Part shown: one piece after another, positions 10,817-19,657 of the stretch
Layout of the letters: each line of letters opens with the position of its first letter
How positions within the stretch are numbered: position 1 is the first letter of the stretch
NCBI GenBank assembly: GCA_030789695.1
Contig: CM061142.1
Span: 603,331,659 to 603,395,658 of the forward strand
Reading direction: 5' to 3'
DNA: 64,000 nt
Origin: Scilla litardierei
Taxonomy: Eukaryota > Streptophyta > Magnoliopsida > Asparagales > Asparagaceae
Notes under the pieces: model-generated
The model's database searches: none
Told to the model about the DNA's origin: nothing
What the model saw: the letters and a program-made list of their open reading frames with translations, nothing else
Position numbers and translations under genes: made by a program

Positions 10817-12455
10817 TTTCGATTCAAAAAACTGCAAAGAGAATGAAAAACACGATCAAAATTCTATGCATAAAGTTTCGATTCTTTAAACACTTGATAA
10901 GTTCCTTGGATGCGTTGAAATGTTACTCTAGAATCGAGAAGTTCACTACGTTCCCAACTACCATCTAGAAGTAATTTTCAAAGTATCCCTCTTACTTATC
11001 TCAAGTAAAAATAAATCAGAAATAATACCCGTATGGTATTAGCAGCGGAAAAATACTTTGAAAAACATATCTTTCAAAATGGAATAGGTGAGAGTTTGCG
11101 CAAAGAATTTTAGCGCAACAATTGCCAAGCCACGAGACCTGTTCTACACACCCATGGGTTAGATAACCATGGCCGGATCGTGGTAGGACTTGGAATTCTA
11201 AATTGCGCTATCCCGATTAAGGACGGGACATAACCTATTTGAAAAACATCTTTTTCAAAAAATTTGAAAATACATTGGCTAATCTCCGTAGAGTAGAGCA
11301 CAATGTTATGTGTACATTGGCTAATCTCCGTAGAGTAGAGCACAATGACATGGCTAACCTCGCATGAAGTAGAGCACTATGGCTAATCTTCAAGGAGTAG
11401 AGCCCAAAAAAAACTTCATTAAAACGTTAGCCCCGTATGGGCTAGTCGGCACTGTGGTTAGTCCCGTATGGGCTAATCGGCACATTCGAGTTTGGCCAAG
11501 GCCTTTTGTCACCCCGTATGGGTCAGTTGGCAAGTTTGCAATCGACCCAGACCTTCTGTCGGATTGGTCGACCAAAAACACCAAATTGGTCGACCAATTT
11601 TTGGTTTGCAATTTCTTCCCGGCCAGGGCCTCTGCCCTGGCCGGGGCTTGGCCAAGGGCCGGCCAAGGACCCTGGCCCCTCGGCCAGGGCCTCTGCCCTG
11701 GCCGAGGCCGGCCAGGGCCGGCCATGCCCTGGCCGAGGCCAGGGCATTGGCCCTGGGCTCTGCCAGGGCTGGCCAGGCCGGCCCTGGCCTCTGCCAGGGC
11801 CGGCCAGGCCCTGGCAGTGGCCAGGGCGCCGGCCCTGGCCACTGCCAGGGCCGGCCAGGCCTTGGCCGGCCACTGCCGGCCTGGCCATGGCCGGCCATGG
11901 CTTGGCCATGGCCGGTCATGGCCAAGGCCATTTGGCATTGGCCGGCCATGGCCCCTTTGGCCATGGCCGGCCACCCCCTTTGAATGGGGTTGCCGCACAC
12001 CCCGCCGGAGGGGTGGCCGTGGTGGTTATTGGCCGTAGCCAACCCCCTCCGCACGTGGAGGGGGGTGCATAGCCTTCATAGCCCATTTGGCGATGGCGCA
12101 CATGCACTAATATTCCTCTTCTTCGATGGAGATAACTACCATCATCTTCCTCGATGAAGCACCCGTTCGTCGATGAAGCACCCGTTCGTCGAGAAATTAG
12201 TTATTTCCTAATGGCCGTGTGCCAAAAAATGAAAAATAACATACTATGTGAACGGTCGGTTCTTCCCGTCACGGAGAGTTCCTACCATATCCGTAATGAT
12301 AGGAGACCCTAACGTGAAAAGAACAACCGCTGCGTTCTCTCCGTCACGAAGCGTTCCTACCATATCCGTAATGGTAGGATACCCATTCGTGAAAAAGACA
12401 ACGACTCGTTCATAGTTTCGACGGGGCGACGGTTTGACCGGGGCGAACCCGTATG
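10817..12455 (-). other. Long, repeat-rich leader of the copia element
   Basis: The leader between PBS and gag is about 1.6 kb and built from short tandem repeats. There is a duplicated block of about 85 bp at 12250-12400 (CCTACCATATCCGTAATG twice) and AAGCACCCGTTCGTCGA twice near 12155-12195. A ~40-bp unit with CATTGGCTAATCTCCGTAGA lies at 11270-11350, and CCCGTATGGG-containing units at 11428-11525. The GC-rich block is listed separately. I see no gene. Confidence 0.7.
11620..11990. repeat. GGCCAGGGCC-type GC-rich repeat in the copia leader
   Basis: About 370 bp made almost wholly of GGCC, CCAGGG, CCCTGG and CATGGCCGG motifs, many of them palindromic. Long frames are open on both strands because stop codons cannot arise from these motifs; the predicted proteins are P/G/A/R/W-rich and are not genes. 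Strong RNA structure is expected. Confidence 0.8.
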
Positions 12456-12467
12456 GCTCTGATACCA
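12456..12467 (-). promoter_or_regulatory. Primer-binding site (initiator Met tRNA)
   Basis: TGGTATCAGAGC on the minus strand, one base from the end of the 5' LTR, is the standard PBS complementary to the 3' end of plant initiator methionine tRNA. Confidence 0.9.
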
Positions 12468-12468
12468 A

Positions 12469-13073
12469 TGTAGGATCCTGCCAAAACAGAGTTAGGATCG
12501 ATAATTAAAGTTGATACTTACGCTTGCGTATGCGGCGCGGTAGTCTCGGAACTTTGCCTTCGGATTCGCCACGATGGATCGAGTCTTCTCACGAACGGAG
12601 TAAGGCTACTAAATCCACAATCTAAATCTCTACTTTAGATTAAGAACTTGGATAGAGGGAGAGGAAGTATTTCGGCAGAGCTTCGCTAGAATGAAGATGC
12701 ATGCATGAATGCCATGCAAAAAGTGTAAGAAATGGCTTACCCTTGGGTCTTATTTATAGCCCCCAAGATAGTTATTTTAGGGTAAATTGTTCCTTTGGAA
12801 CAATTTAACTAAGGTGTACCATGATACATGGCACATTATAAGCTTAAGTTGTACCATATGCATGGTACAATATAAGCTTAAGTTATTCCCCCTTTATTAG
12901 CCATATGTCGCATGCACTTATGCATATATAATGCGACTTTCCTACTCATCCAGAGATCCTCTCCGCAAGGGAACAGATTCCCTTCGCACACGACTTCGTG
13001 TACGCGACGTTCGAGGTCCGTATTCCCTCGTACATCCCCCACAAGGGTGTATAAACGTCTTCCATATCCAACA
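12469..13073 (-). repeat. 5' LTR of the copia element
   Basis: 605 bp, partner of 5107-5711. As the element reads leftward, this copy should carry its promoter and adjoins the primer-binding site. Confidence 0.95.
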
Positions 13074-14317
13074 ATTCCTTCTCCCCCTGGATACATGCAT
13101 ATGCTACAAGGGGGGAGATGGTGGAAGGAATGGGAAACCCCCATTATTTTACCCCGTCCCCCCCTATGGGTATCCACATGACGTCATCGCCCAGCGGGAA
13201 TGACTCGATGAGGAGGGGAAGTGACTCATCGCGTAAGTCAAGTCGCCGCGATGATTCGGATGAGCCTTCGGTGGAAAGCCCATGGAAAAAGTCTAAGTCA
13301 CCTGTGAACAAAGTGTGGCCGTGGGAGCACGATTTGGAACTTATTCCTTACCTTGCGGAGCAAGTAGATGAAGGAAATAAAGGCGATAAGTCCTTTAAAC
13401 TTACTGCCTTCAACTCCGCAGCGGCCAACATCAATGCATTATTCCAAACAACATATACCGGGCTAAATGTCAAGAACCACTATAAAACCCTCCGGACTCG
13501 TCTTGCCGAAGTGAATGATTGCTTGGCCATTAGTGGTGCAGGATGGTGTGATGTTACGCATACGATTACAATGGAGCCGGAAACTTATGGCCCGTGGGCG
13601 GCGGTATGAACTCCAATTTTATACATAAGTCGACATCGTCTTCATATGTATTTTACAAACCGTACAATTAAATGCGCCAATGTGTTTGTGCAGGCCAATC
13701 CTAAAAAGATTCAGTATGTGAATCAACCCATTCCGTGGCTTGCGAACCTGCAGAAAATCGTTGGAGACGATGCGGCAAGAGGGGACCATAGGAAGGATAT
13801 ATTCCAAAACTTTGGAGGGCCATACCCGGATGGTGAAGGGGATCAAGCAGCGAATTATCAGCAAGAGCATGATTCGACGGCCGCTGAGGGTCCACCGTAC
13901 ATCCCACCAGGTTCTTCGGGGGTATCTACTCCACCCGGGCCTTCCCCTCGTACACCTTCATCTGTGGGGAAGAAGACAACCCGTCGGCAACGCCTACATG
14001 ATGTTCAAGACATTATGGAGAAAATGGTTACATCAGTGGACAAAGTAGGTATGGCCGTTGACCATGTTACTGAAGCTTTAAAGAACTCCTGGCAGAAGGA
14101 TTTGGGATCGTGTATTTTTTCCCACAACGAGTATCCGTTGGAGATGTTGGCAAAGGTGTACGACCATCTCGCCGATGTAGAGCCAAGGGGTCGGAAGTTT
14201 CTTGGGATGCCTCCAGCGGCCATGGATATGAAGATAAAGCTCATCATCGCGGAGCTTGAGAAGAAGGGAGATGACGGTTACGAAGATGGAGGGTGGGAGA
14301 ATGAGAGTATTAACTAA

Positions 14318-14527
14318 TGGGTGCTGAAGACAATTGTTCTTTTTGTATTATGTAGCTTTTGTAGTTTGACTTGGTACAATACTTTTGGTGTGTGGGTTTG
14401 TTTGACCAAGTCCGATATGATGCCATGATGTTTTGTGCCCTACTATATGATGCCATGTCTGTATGACCACGTACTATATGATGACATGTCTGTATGGCTA
14501 CGTACTATATGATGCCATGTTGATATG
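14318..14527 (+). other. 3' region of the Myb-like ORF
   Basis: Short spacer with a small repeat (ACGTACTATATGATG, about three times at 14395-14530). No gene is visible. Confidence 0.4.
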
Positions 14528-17503
14528 TTGATAAAGTACCATATGAATCTGAATTTTTTCTCCCATTTGTCCTGTCTTCCATACCCTATCTGCTCATTGC
14601 TTTGGGCTGTTTGATATGTGCAAGTTTAAGTATCTAGCCATGTGAATCTGAATTTTTTTCTCCCCCTTTGTCCTTGCTGCCATACCCTATCTGCTCATTG
14701 CTTTGTGCTGTTTGATTTGTGCAAGTTTAAGTTGATAGCCATGTGAATCTGAATTTTTTCCCCCCCTTTGTCCTGGCTTCCAGCCCCTATATGCTCCATG
14801 TTATGTGAGCAATACCATATAGGCTCGATATGTTTACTTCATGCACAATGATGAAGGGTGTTCACATATGACCGCTTGTCATCCTACTCCCAATTTCTTG
14901 GAAGGTTGGCTGGATGGCTCATTTTTATTATCTGTATTATGTGCAAGTTTAAGTTGATATCCATGTGAAACTGAATTTTTTTCTCCCCTTGGTCCTGTCT
15001 TCCATACCCTATATGCTCATTGCTTTGTGTTGTTTGATATGATCAAGTCTATACAATTATAAGAATTTTCGCATGTAAACGGTATATAAAAATTCAGCAA
15101 CCGCCAGCAACCAGAATTGGGAAATGATTAACTACATTTCTGAGGGCTTATACTTATATATACTCTTTTATGGTTTTTTCAGGGTGATATGTGCAAGTTT
15201 AAGTTGATTTCAATGTGAATCTGAATTTTTTTCTCCCCTTGGTCCTGTCTTCCATACCCTATATGCTCATTGCTTTGTGCTGTTTGATATGGGCAAGTTT
15301 AAATTGATATCCATGTAAATCTGAATTTTTTTTCTCCCCTTTGTCCTGTCTTCCATACCTTATATGCTCATTGCTTTGTGTTGTTTGATATGTGCAAGTT
15401 TAAGGTCATATCCATGGGAATCTGAATTTTTTTCCCCCTTGGTCCTGGCTTCCATACCCTATCTGCTCATTGCTTTGTGATGTTTGATATGTGCAAGTTT
15501 AAATTGATAGCCATGTGATTCTGAATTTTTTCCCCCCTTGGTCCTGGCTGCCATACCCTATATGCTCATTGCTTTGTGATGTTTGATATGGGCAATTTTA
15601 AATTGATATCCATGTGAATCTGAATTTTTTTTCTCCCCTTGGTCCTGTCTTCCTTACCCTAAATGTTCATTGCTTTGTGCTGTTTGATATGTGCAAGTTT
15701 ATGTTGGTATCCATGTGAATTTGATTTTTTCTCTCCCCTTGGTCCTGTCTGCCATACCCTATATATGCTCATTGCTTTGTGCTGTTTGATATGTGCAATT
15801 TTATGTTGGTATCCATGGGAATCTGAATTTTTTCCCCCTTGGTCCTGGCTTCCATACCCTATATATGCTCATTGCTTTGTGGTGTTTGATATGTGCAAGT
15901 TTAAGTTGGTATCCATGTGAATCTGAATTTTTTTCTCCCCTTGGTCCTGTCTTCCATACCCTATATATGCTCATTGCTTTGTGTTGTTTGATATGTGCAA
16001 GTTTATGTTGGTTTCCATATGAATCTGAATTTTTTCCCCCCTTGGTCCTGTCTTCCATACCATATATATGCTCATTGCTTTGTGCTGTTTGATATGTGCA
16101 AGTTTAAGTTGGTATCCATGTGAATTTGATTTTTTCTCTCCCCTTGGTCCTGTCTGCCATACCCTATATATGCTCATTGCTATGTGTTGTTTGATATGTG
16201 CAATTTTATGTTGGTATCCATGGGAATCTGAATTTTTTCCCCCCTTGGTCCTGGCTTCCATACCCTATATATGCTCATTGCTTTGTGGTGTTTGATATGT
16301 GCAAGTTTAAGTTAGTATCCATGTGAATCTGAATTTTTTTCTCCCCTTGGTCCTGTCTGCCATACCCTATTTATGCTCATTGCGTTGTGCTGTTTGATAT
16401 GTGCAAGTTTATGTTGGTTTCCATGTGAAGCTGATTATTTTTCTCCCCTTGGTCCTGTCTTCCAGCCCCTATATATGCTCATTGCTTTGTGCTGTTTGAT
16501 ATGTGCAAGTTTAAGTTGGTATCCATGTGAAGCTGATTTTTTTTCTCCCCTTGGTCCTGTCTTCCAGCCCCTATATATGCTCATTGCTTTGTGCAGTTTG
16601 ATATGTGCACGTTTAAGTTGGTATCCATGTGAAGCTGATTATTTTTCTCCCCTTGGTCCTGTCTGCCATACCCTATATATGCTCATTGCTTTGTGCTGTT
16701 TGATATGTGCAATTTTATGTTGGTATCCATGTGAATCTGAATTTTTTCACCACTTGGTCCTGGCTTCCATACCCTATATATGCTCATTGATTTGTGGTGT
16801 TTGATATGTGCAAGTTTAAGTTGGTATCCATGTGAATCTGAATTTTTTTCTCCCCTTGGTCCTGTCTGCCATACCCTATTTATGCTCATTGCTTTGTGAT
16901 GTTTGATATGTGCAAGTTTATGTTGATTTCCATGTGAAGCTGATACAATTTCTCCCCTTGGTCCTGTCTTCCATACCCTATATATGATTATTGCTTTGTG
17001 CTGTTTGATATGTGCACGTTTATGTTGGTTTCCATATGAATCTGAATTTTTTCCCCCTTGGTCCTGTCTTCCAGCCCCTATATGCTCATTGCTTTGTGCT
17101 GTTTGATATGTGCAAGTTTAAGTTGGTATCCATGTGAAGCTGATACAATTTCTCCCCTTGGTCCTGTCTGGCATACCCTATATATGCTCATTTCTTTGTG
17201 CTGTTTGATATGTGCAAGTTTATGTTGGTATCCATGTGAAGCTGATTTTTTCTCCCCTTGGTCCTGTCTTCCAGCCCCTATATATGCTCATTGCTTTGTG
17301 CTGTTTGATATATCCAAGTTTAAGTTGGTATCCATGTGAAGCTGATTTTTTTTCTCCCCTTGGTCCTGTCTGCCCTACCCTATATATGCTCATTGCGTTG
17401 TGCTGTTTGATATGTGCAAGTTTAAGTGCTTTGTGCAATTTGATATGTGCAAGTTTAAGTTGGTATCCATGTGAAGCTGATTTTTTTTCTCCCCTTGGTC
17501 CCT
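14528..17503 (+). repeat. Main 102-bp minisatellite array
   Basis: Roughly 25 copies of a unit near 102 bp. Its parts in order are CATACCCTATATATGCTCAT, TGCTTTGTGCTGTTTGATAT, GTGCAAGTTTAAGTTGGTAT, CCATGTGAATCTGAATTTTT and TCTCCCCTTGGTCCTGTCTT. Copies vary by substitutions and by the length of the T and C runs. A 400-bp non-repeat segment interrupts the array at 14799-15200. As 102 is 34 codons, copies without indels leave frames open, giving repeated hydrophobic peptides that I do not take as genes. Confidence 0.9.
14799..15200 (+). repeat. Left direct repeat flanking the minisatellite
   Basis: Begins TTATGTGAGCAATACC and ends in TTTTCAGGGTGATATGTGC. It matches 17504-17920 closely, apart from indels such as an insert near 17783. 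Confidence 0.8.
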
Positions 17504-17920
17504 GTTATGTGAGCAATACCATATAGGCTCGCTATGTTTACTTCATGCCCAATGATGAAGGGTGTTCACATATGACCGCTTGTCATCCTACTCCCAATTT
17601 CTATGAAGGTTGGCTGGATGGCTCAATTTTATTATCTGTATTATGTGCAAGTTTATTTTGATTTCCATATGAAACTGAATTTTTTTCTCCCCTTGGTCCT
17701 TGCTTCCATACCCTATAAGTCTTTTGCTTTGTGCTGTTTGATATTTTCAAGTCTATAAAATTATAAGAATTTTCGCTTGTGAAGGTCATGCATGTAAACG
17801 GTATATAAAAATTGAGCAACCGCCAGCAACCAGAATTGGGAAATGATTAACTCCATTTCTGAGGGCTTATACTTGTATATACTCTTTTATGGTTTTTTCA
17901 GGGTGATATGTGCAAGTTTG
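17504..17920 (+). repeat. Right direct repeat flanking the minisatellite
   Basis: Second copy of the segment at 14799-15200, including CGACCGCT-like, GCAACCGCCAGCAACCAG and GAGGGCTTATACTT landmarks. The pair encloses most of the array, so the repeat plus array may be one larger duplicated unit. Confidence 0.8.
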
Positions 17921-18213
17921 ACTTGAAATCCATATGAATCTGAAATTTTTTGCTTCCCTTGTGTCTGTCTTTCAGACTCTATAATTGTATAGACTCTTTT
18001 ATGGTTTCTGCATTTATGTTGTTTTTGCATTTACGTTGTTTTGTCATATTTTGGGTATGCAAAGAATTTTTTCTCGTTCTTGTTCCTCCAAGACGTCGTC
18101 TCCATTGTCATCCTTCTTATACCATCATAGGTACGTCTTTCACTGACAATTATCACATCAGTTCCTTGTATCTTTCATATTTCCATTACTAATCTGTAAT
18201 TGTGCAGGGTCTA
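17921..18213 (+). other. Leader of the GRF gene
   Basis: One more minisatellite copy ends here, followed by non-repeat sequence. TTGTGCAG at 18201-18208 is a good splice acceptor five bases before the GRF start codon, which suggests an upstream non-coding exon that I cannot place. Confidence 0.4.
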
Positions 18214-18681
18214 ATGAGTGCAAGCTCTAACCCGTCAGAACGATCACACCCGCGGGATGAGTTGGAATGTGATCCATCAGACTACCGGCTTTGCCACTGT
18301 GGCCTGAGGTGCCCAAGGCAGACTTGTTGGTCCCGGCGCGACCCTGGGAGGAGATATTGGACTTGTTCGTCTCGTGTCGAACACTGCGGATTCTACGAAT
18401 GGAAGGACCTCCCTCACAATGCTTGGTCGCAAAACGTTATACTTCTTTTGAAGGATGCGAATGAAAGGGGACAGATTTTGGATAGCTCTTCAAGCACATT
18501 GTCGGATATCAAGGTTTACGATCTAGAGGGGCAGTTGGGTACGGTAGTTGGACAACTTGAGAGAAACACTGAGAAAATGAATAGGATTATCGGAGATATT
18601 GACACCATTAAATGTTTGTTGTTTTCTATATTAGGCCTAATCATTTTAATGTTGTTGGTCGTGAACACGAAGAATGTATGA
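18214..18681 (+). CDS. GRF zinc finger protein with C-terminal membrane segment
   Basis: 155 residues from ATG 18214, chosen because it directly follows a splice acceptor; 18202 is the only earlier in-frame candidate. Residues 27-63 form a GRF-type zinc finger: C27/C29 in LCHCG, PGRRYW at 44-49, C51, and C58 in CGFYEW. Residues about 95-130 form a likely coiled coil (LEGQLGTVVGQLERN). Residues about 134-150 are a single hydrophobic helix (LLFSILGLIILMLLVV) near the end. This layout matches a plant family of small GRF proteins (At4g04775-like) whose function is not established; GRF fingers in other proteins bind single-stranded nucleic acid. It lies inside the Harbinger TIRs, downstream of the Myb-like ORF and in the same orientation, with no lesion. 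It could be a captured host gene or a long-standing third gene of this element; a role in transposition is only inference. Confidence 0.8.
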   Translation: MSASSNPSERSHPRDELECDPSDYRLCHCGLRCPRQTCWSRRDPGRRYWTCSSRVEHCGFYEWKDLPHNAWSQNVILLLKDANERGQILDSSSSTLSDIKVYDLEGQLGTVVGQLERNTEKMNRIIGDIDTIKCLLFSILGLIILMLLVVNTKNV

Positions 18682-19165
18682 ATGGGTTGTCGGATAACTT
18701 GTACTGATTTGGATATGAAACTGTAATTTTTGGTATGAATGTGATATATGCAAGTTTAAGTTGATAGCCATGTGAATCTGATGTTTTTTCTCCCATTTGT
18801 CCTGGCTGCCATACCCTATATGCTCATTGCTTTGTGTTGTTTGATATGTGCAAGTTTAAGTTGATATCCCTGTGAATCTGATTTTTTTTTTCTCCCCTTG
18901 GTCCTGTCTTTCATACCCTATATGCTCATTGCTCTGTGAAAGTTGATATGTGCAAGTTTACTTTGATATCCATATGAAACCGAATTTTTTTCTCCCCTTG
19001 CTCCTGGCTGCCAGACCCTATATGCTCATTGTTCATGCCATGTTGATATGTGCATGTTTCAGTTGATAATCTGCTGTTTTTTCTCCCCTTGGTCCTTGCT
19101 GCCATACCCTATATGCTCTTTGTTTTGTGTTGTTTGATATGTTCAATTTTCATTTGATATCCATT
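18682..19165 (+). repeat. Minisatellite copies at the right end
   Basis: About four copies of the 102-bp unit, from TATGCAAGTTTAAGTTGATA near 18749 to TTTCATTTGATATCCATT near 19163. The copies face the right end, while the copy at 1523-1655 faces the left end. Confidence 0.8.
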
Positions 19166-19393
19166 GGGGGGGTTAAATTAGCCTATTCTCACCTCTCCCT
19201 ACCACATACCACAATTTCAATTCTCATTCCCAACTTTCCCAACATCAAAAGAACACAAAAAAGTTTGCTGGGACCCACATAACTTTTCCCCTACAAATTC
19301 CTCTCAACTTCTCCCCCCAAAAGAACACAAAACCCCATTTCTCTCTCTCCAAAATTCCTTTTCTTCCCAACTTTCCCTCCCCAACTTCCACTC
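19166..19393 (+). repeat. Right subterminal region with TIR-like motifs
   Basis: Pyrimidine-rich sequence with two extra AAAAGAACACAAAA motifs (about 19247-19262 and 19315-19334) and repeats of CCAACTTTCCC. The complement of the latter (AAAGTTGGG) is also found in the left arm. Such subterminal repeats commonly serve as transposase binding sites in DNA transposons. Confidence 0.6.
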
Positions 19394-19407
19394 AAAAGAA
19401 CAAGCCC
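19394..19407 (-). repeat. Right TIR of Harbinger, with TAA TSD at 19408-19410
   Basis: AAAAGAACAAGCCC is the exact complement of the left TIR and is followed directly by TAA. The same core recurs further inside, near 19247-19262 and 19315-19334. Confidence 0.9.
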
Positions 19408-19410
19408 TAA

Positions 19411-19657
19411 CCCGCAGCCTCGGAAAACCGGAAACGTGTGCACGCACGCTAACATACGCCTTAACAAAGCAAGAAGAAAGTACGAACAGAGCAGCATCCA
19501 AGGAAAAGAAACGATCATCCAGCACACTGTAGAAATACAAAAAACTACACTCTAACGATAGCCAATGCGATCACCAGCGACCAGCGGCCGCGGTCAGTAC
19601 GGCGAAGCCCTAGATTAAAAAACACTAACCCTAAACCTTACCCTAGCCTCATTCCGC
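19411..19657 (-). other. 3' flank of the NFD2-like gene
   Basis: About 250 bp between the Harbinger right end and the NFD2-like stop codon, probably including part of that gene's 3' untranslated region. AACCCTAAACCTTACCCTAG near 19627 is telobox-like. No coding signal. Confidence 0.4.

Larger units (their letters stand above)
5107..13073 (-). mobile_element. Complete Ty1/copia retrotransposon, young
   Basis: An LTR element of 7967 bp in reverse orientation. LTRs of 605 bp at 5107-5711 and 12469-13073 begin TG and end CA, and ATTCC flanks both sides as the target duplication. The primer-binding site is at 12456-12467, a purine tract at 5712-5725, and a single gag-pol frame lies between them. 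Domain order protease, integrase, reverse transcriptase, RNase H defines copia. I count three differences between the LTRs, so the insertion is recent and later than the Harbinger element it sits in. Three stop codons in the polyprotein make this copy non-autonomous. Confidence 0.95.
4913..14317 (+). pseudogene. Harbinger Myb/SANT-like ORF, split by a copia insertion
   Basis: The coding pieces are 4913-5106, then 13079-13603, then 13694-14317 after a 90-nt GT-AG intron whose splice keeps the frame. The N-terminal piece is rich in N, Q, P and G. The middle piece has a Myb/SANT-like (Myb_DNA-bind_3 type) domain: WPWEHDLELIPYLAEQ, then KNHYKTLRTRLAE, then GPWAA joined to NPKKIQYVNQPIPW. The C-terminal piece has a basic KKTTRRQR patch and a helical region to the stop. 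Proteins of this kind partner the Harbinger transposase in DNA binding and nuclear import. Two lesions are visible. A copia element sits in the first exon, with ATTCC duplicated at 5102-5106 and 13074-13078. The frame also shifts by one base at a G run near 13110-13115. If the distal part alone is translated it could start at 13118, keeping the Myb domain but losing the N-terminus. Confidence 0.85.
827..19407 (+). mobile_element. 18.6-kb PIF/Harbinger DNA transposon (with nested copia)
   Basis: The element is bounded by a 14-bp terminal inverted repeat, GGGCTTGTTCTTTT, at 827 and its complement ending at 19407. TAA lies directly outside each end (824-826 and 19408-19410), and TWA target duplications are diagnostic of the PIF/Harbinger superfamily. 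Inside are the two proteins the superfamily needs: a DDE transposase (3160-4590) and a Myb/SANT-like protein (4913-14317, broken). A GRF zinc-finger gene (18214-18681) is extra. A copia retrotransposon of 7967 bp accounts for much of the length; without it and one TSD copy the element is about 10.6 kb, still large for the superfamily. Several kilobases of 102-bp minisatellite account for the rest. The right end lies 250 bp beyond the stop codon of the NFD2-like gene. Confidence 0.9.

Noticed and set aside
11379..12107. Overlapping long open frames on both strands
   Set aside because: They arise from the GGCCAGGGCC block, which cannot form stop codons; the peptides are low-complexity and lie in the copia leader.
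14528..17503. CRISPR-like array
   Set aside because: Units are about 102 bp, directly abutting and diverging throughout, with no unique spacers, in a plant genome; it is a minisatellite.
15663..17526. Plus-strand frames encoding a repeated 34-residue hydrophobic peptide (LIALCCLICASL-type)
   Set aside because: They follow exactly the 102-bp minisatellite, break whenever a T or C run changes length, occur in several frames, and lack any promoter or splice context.
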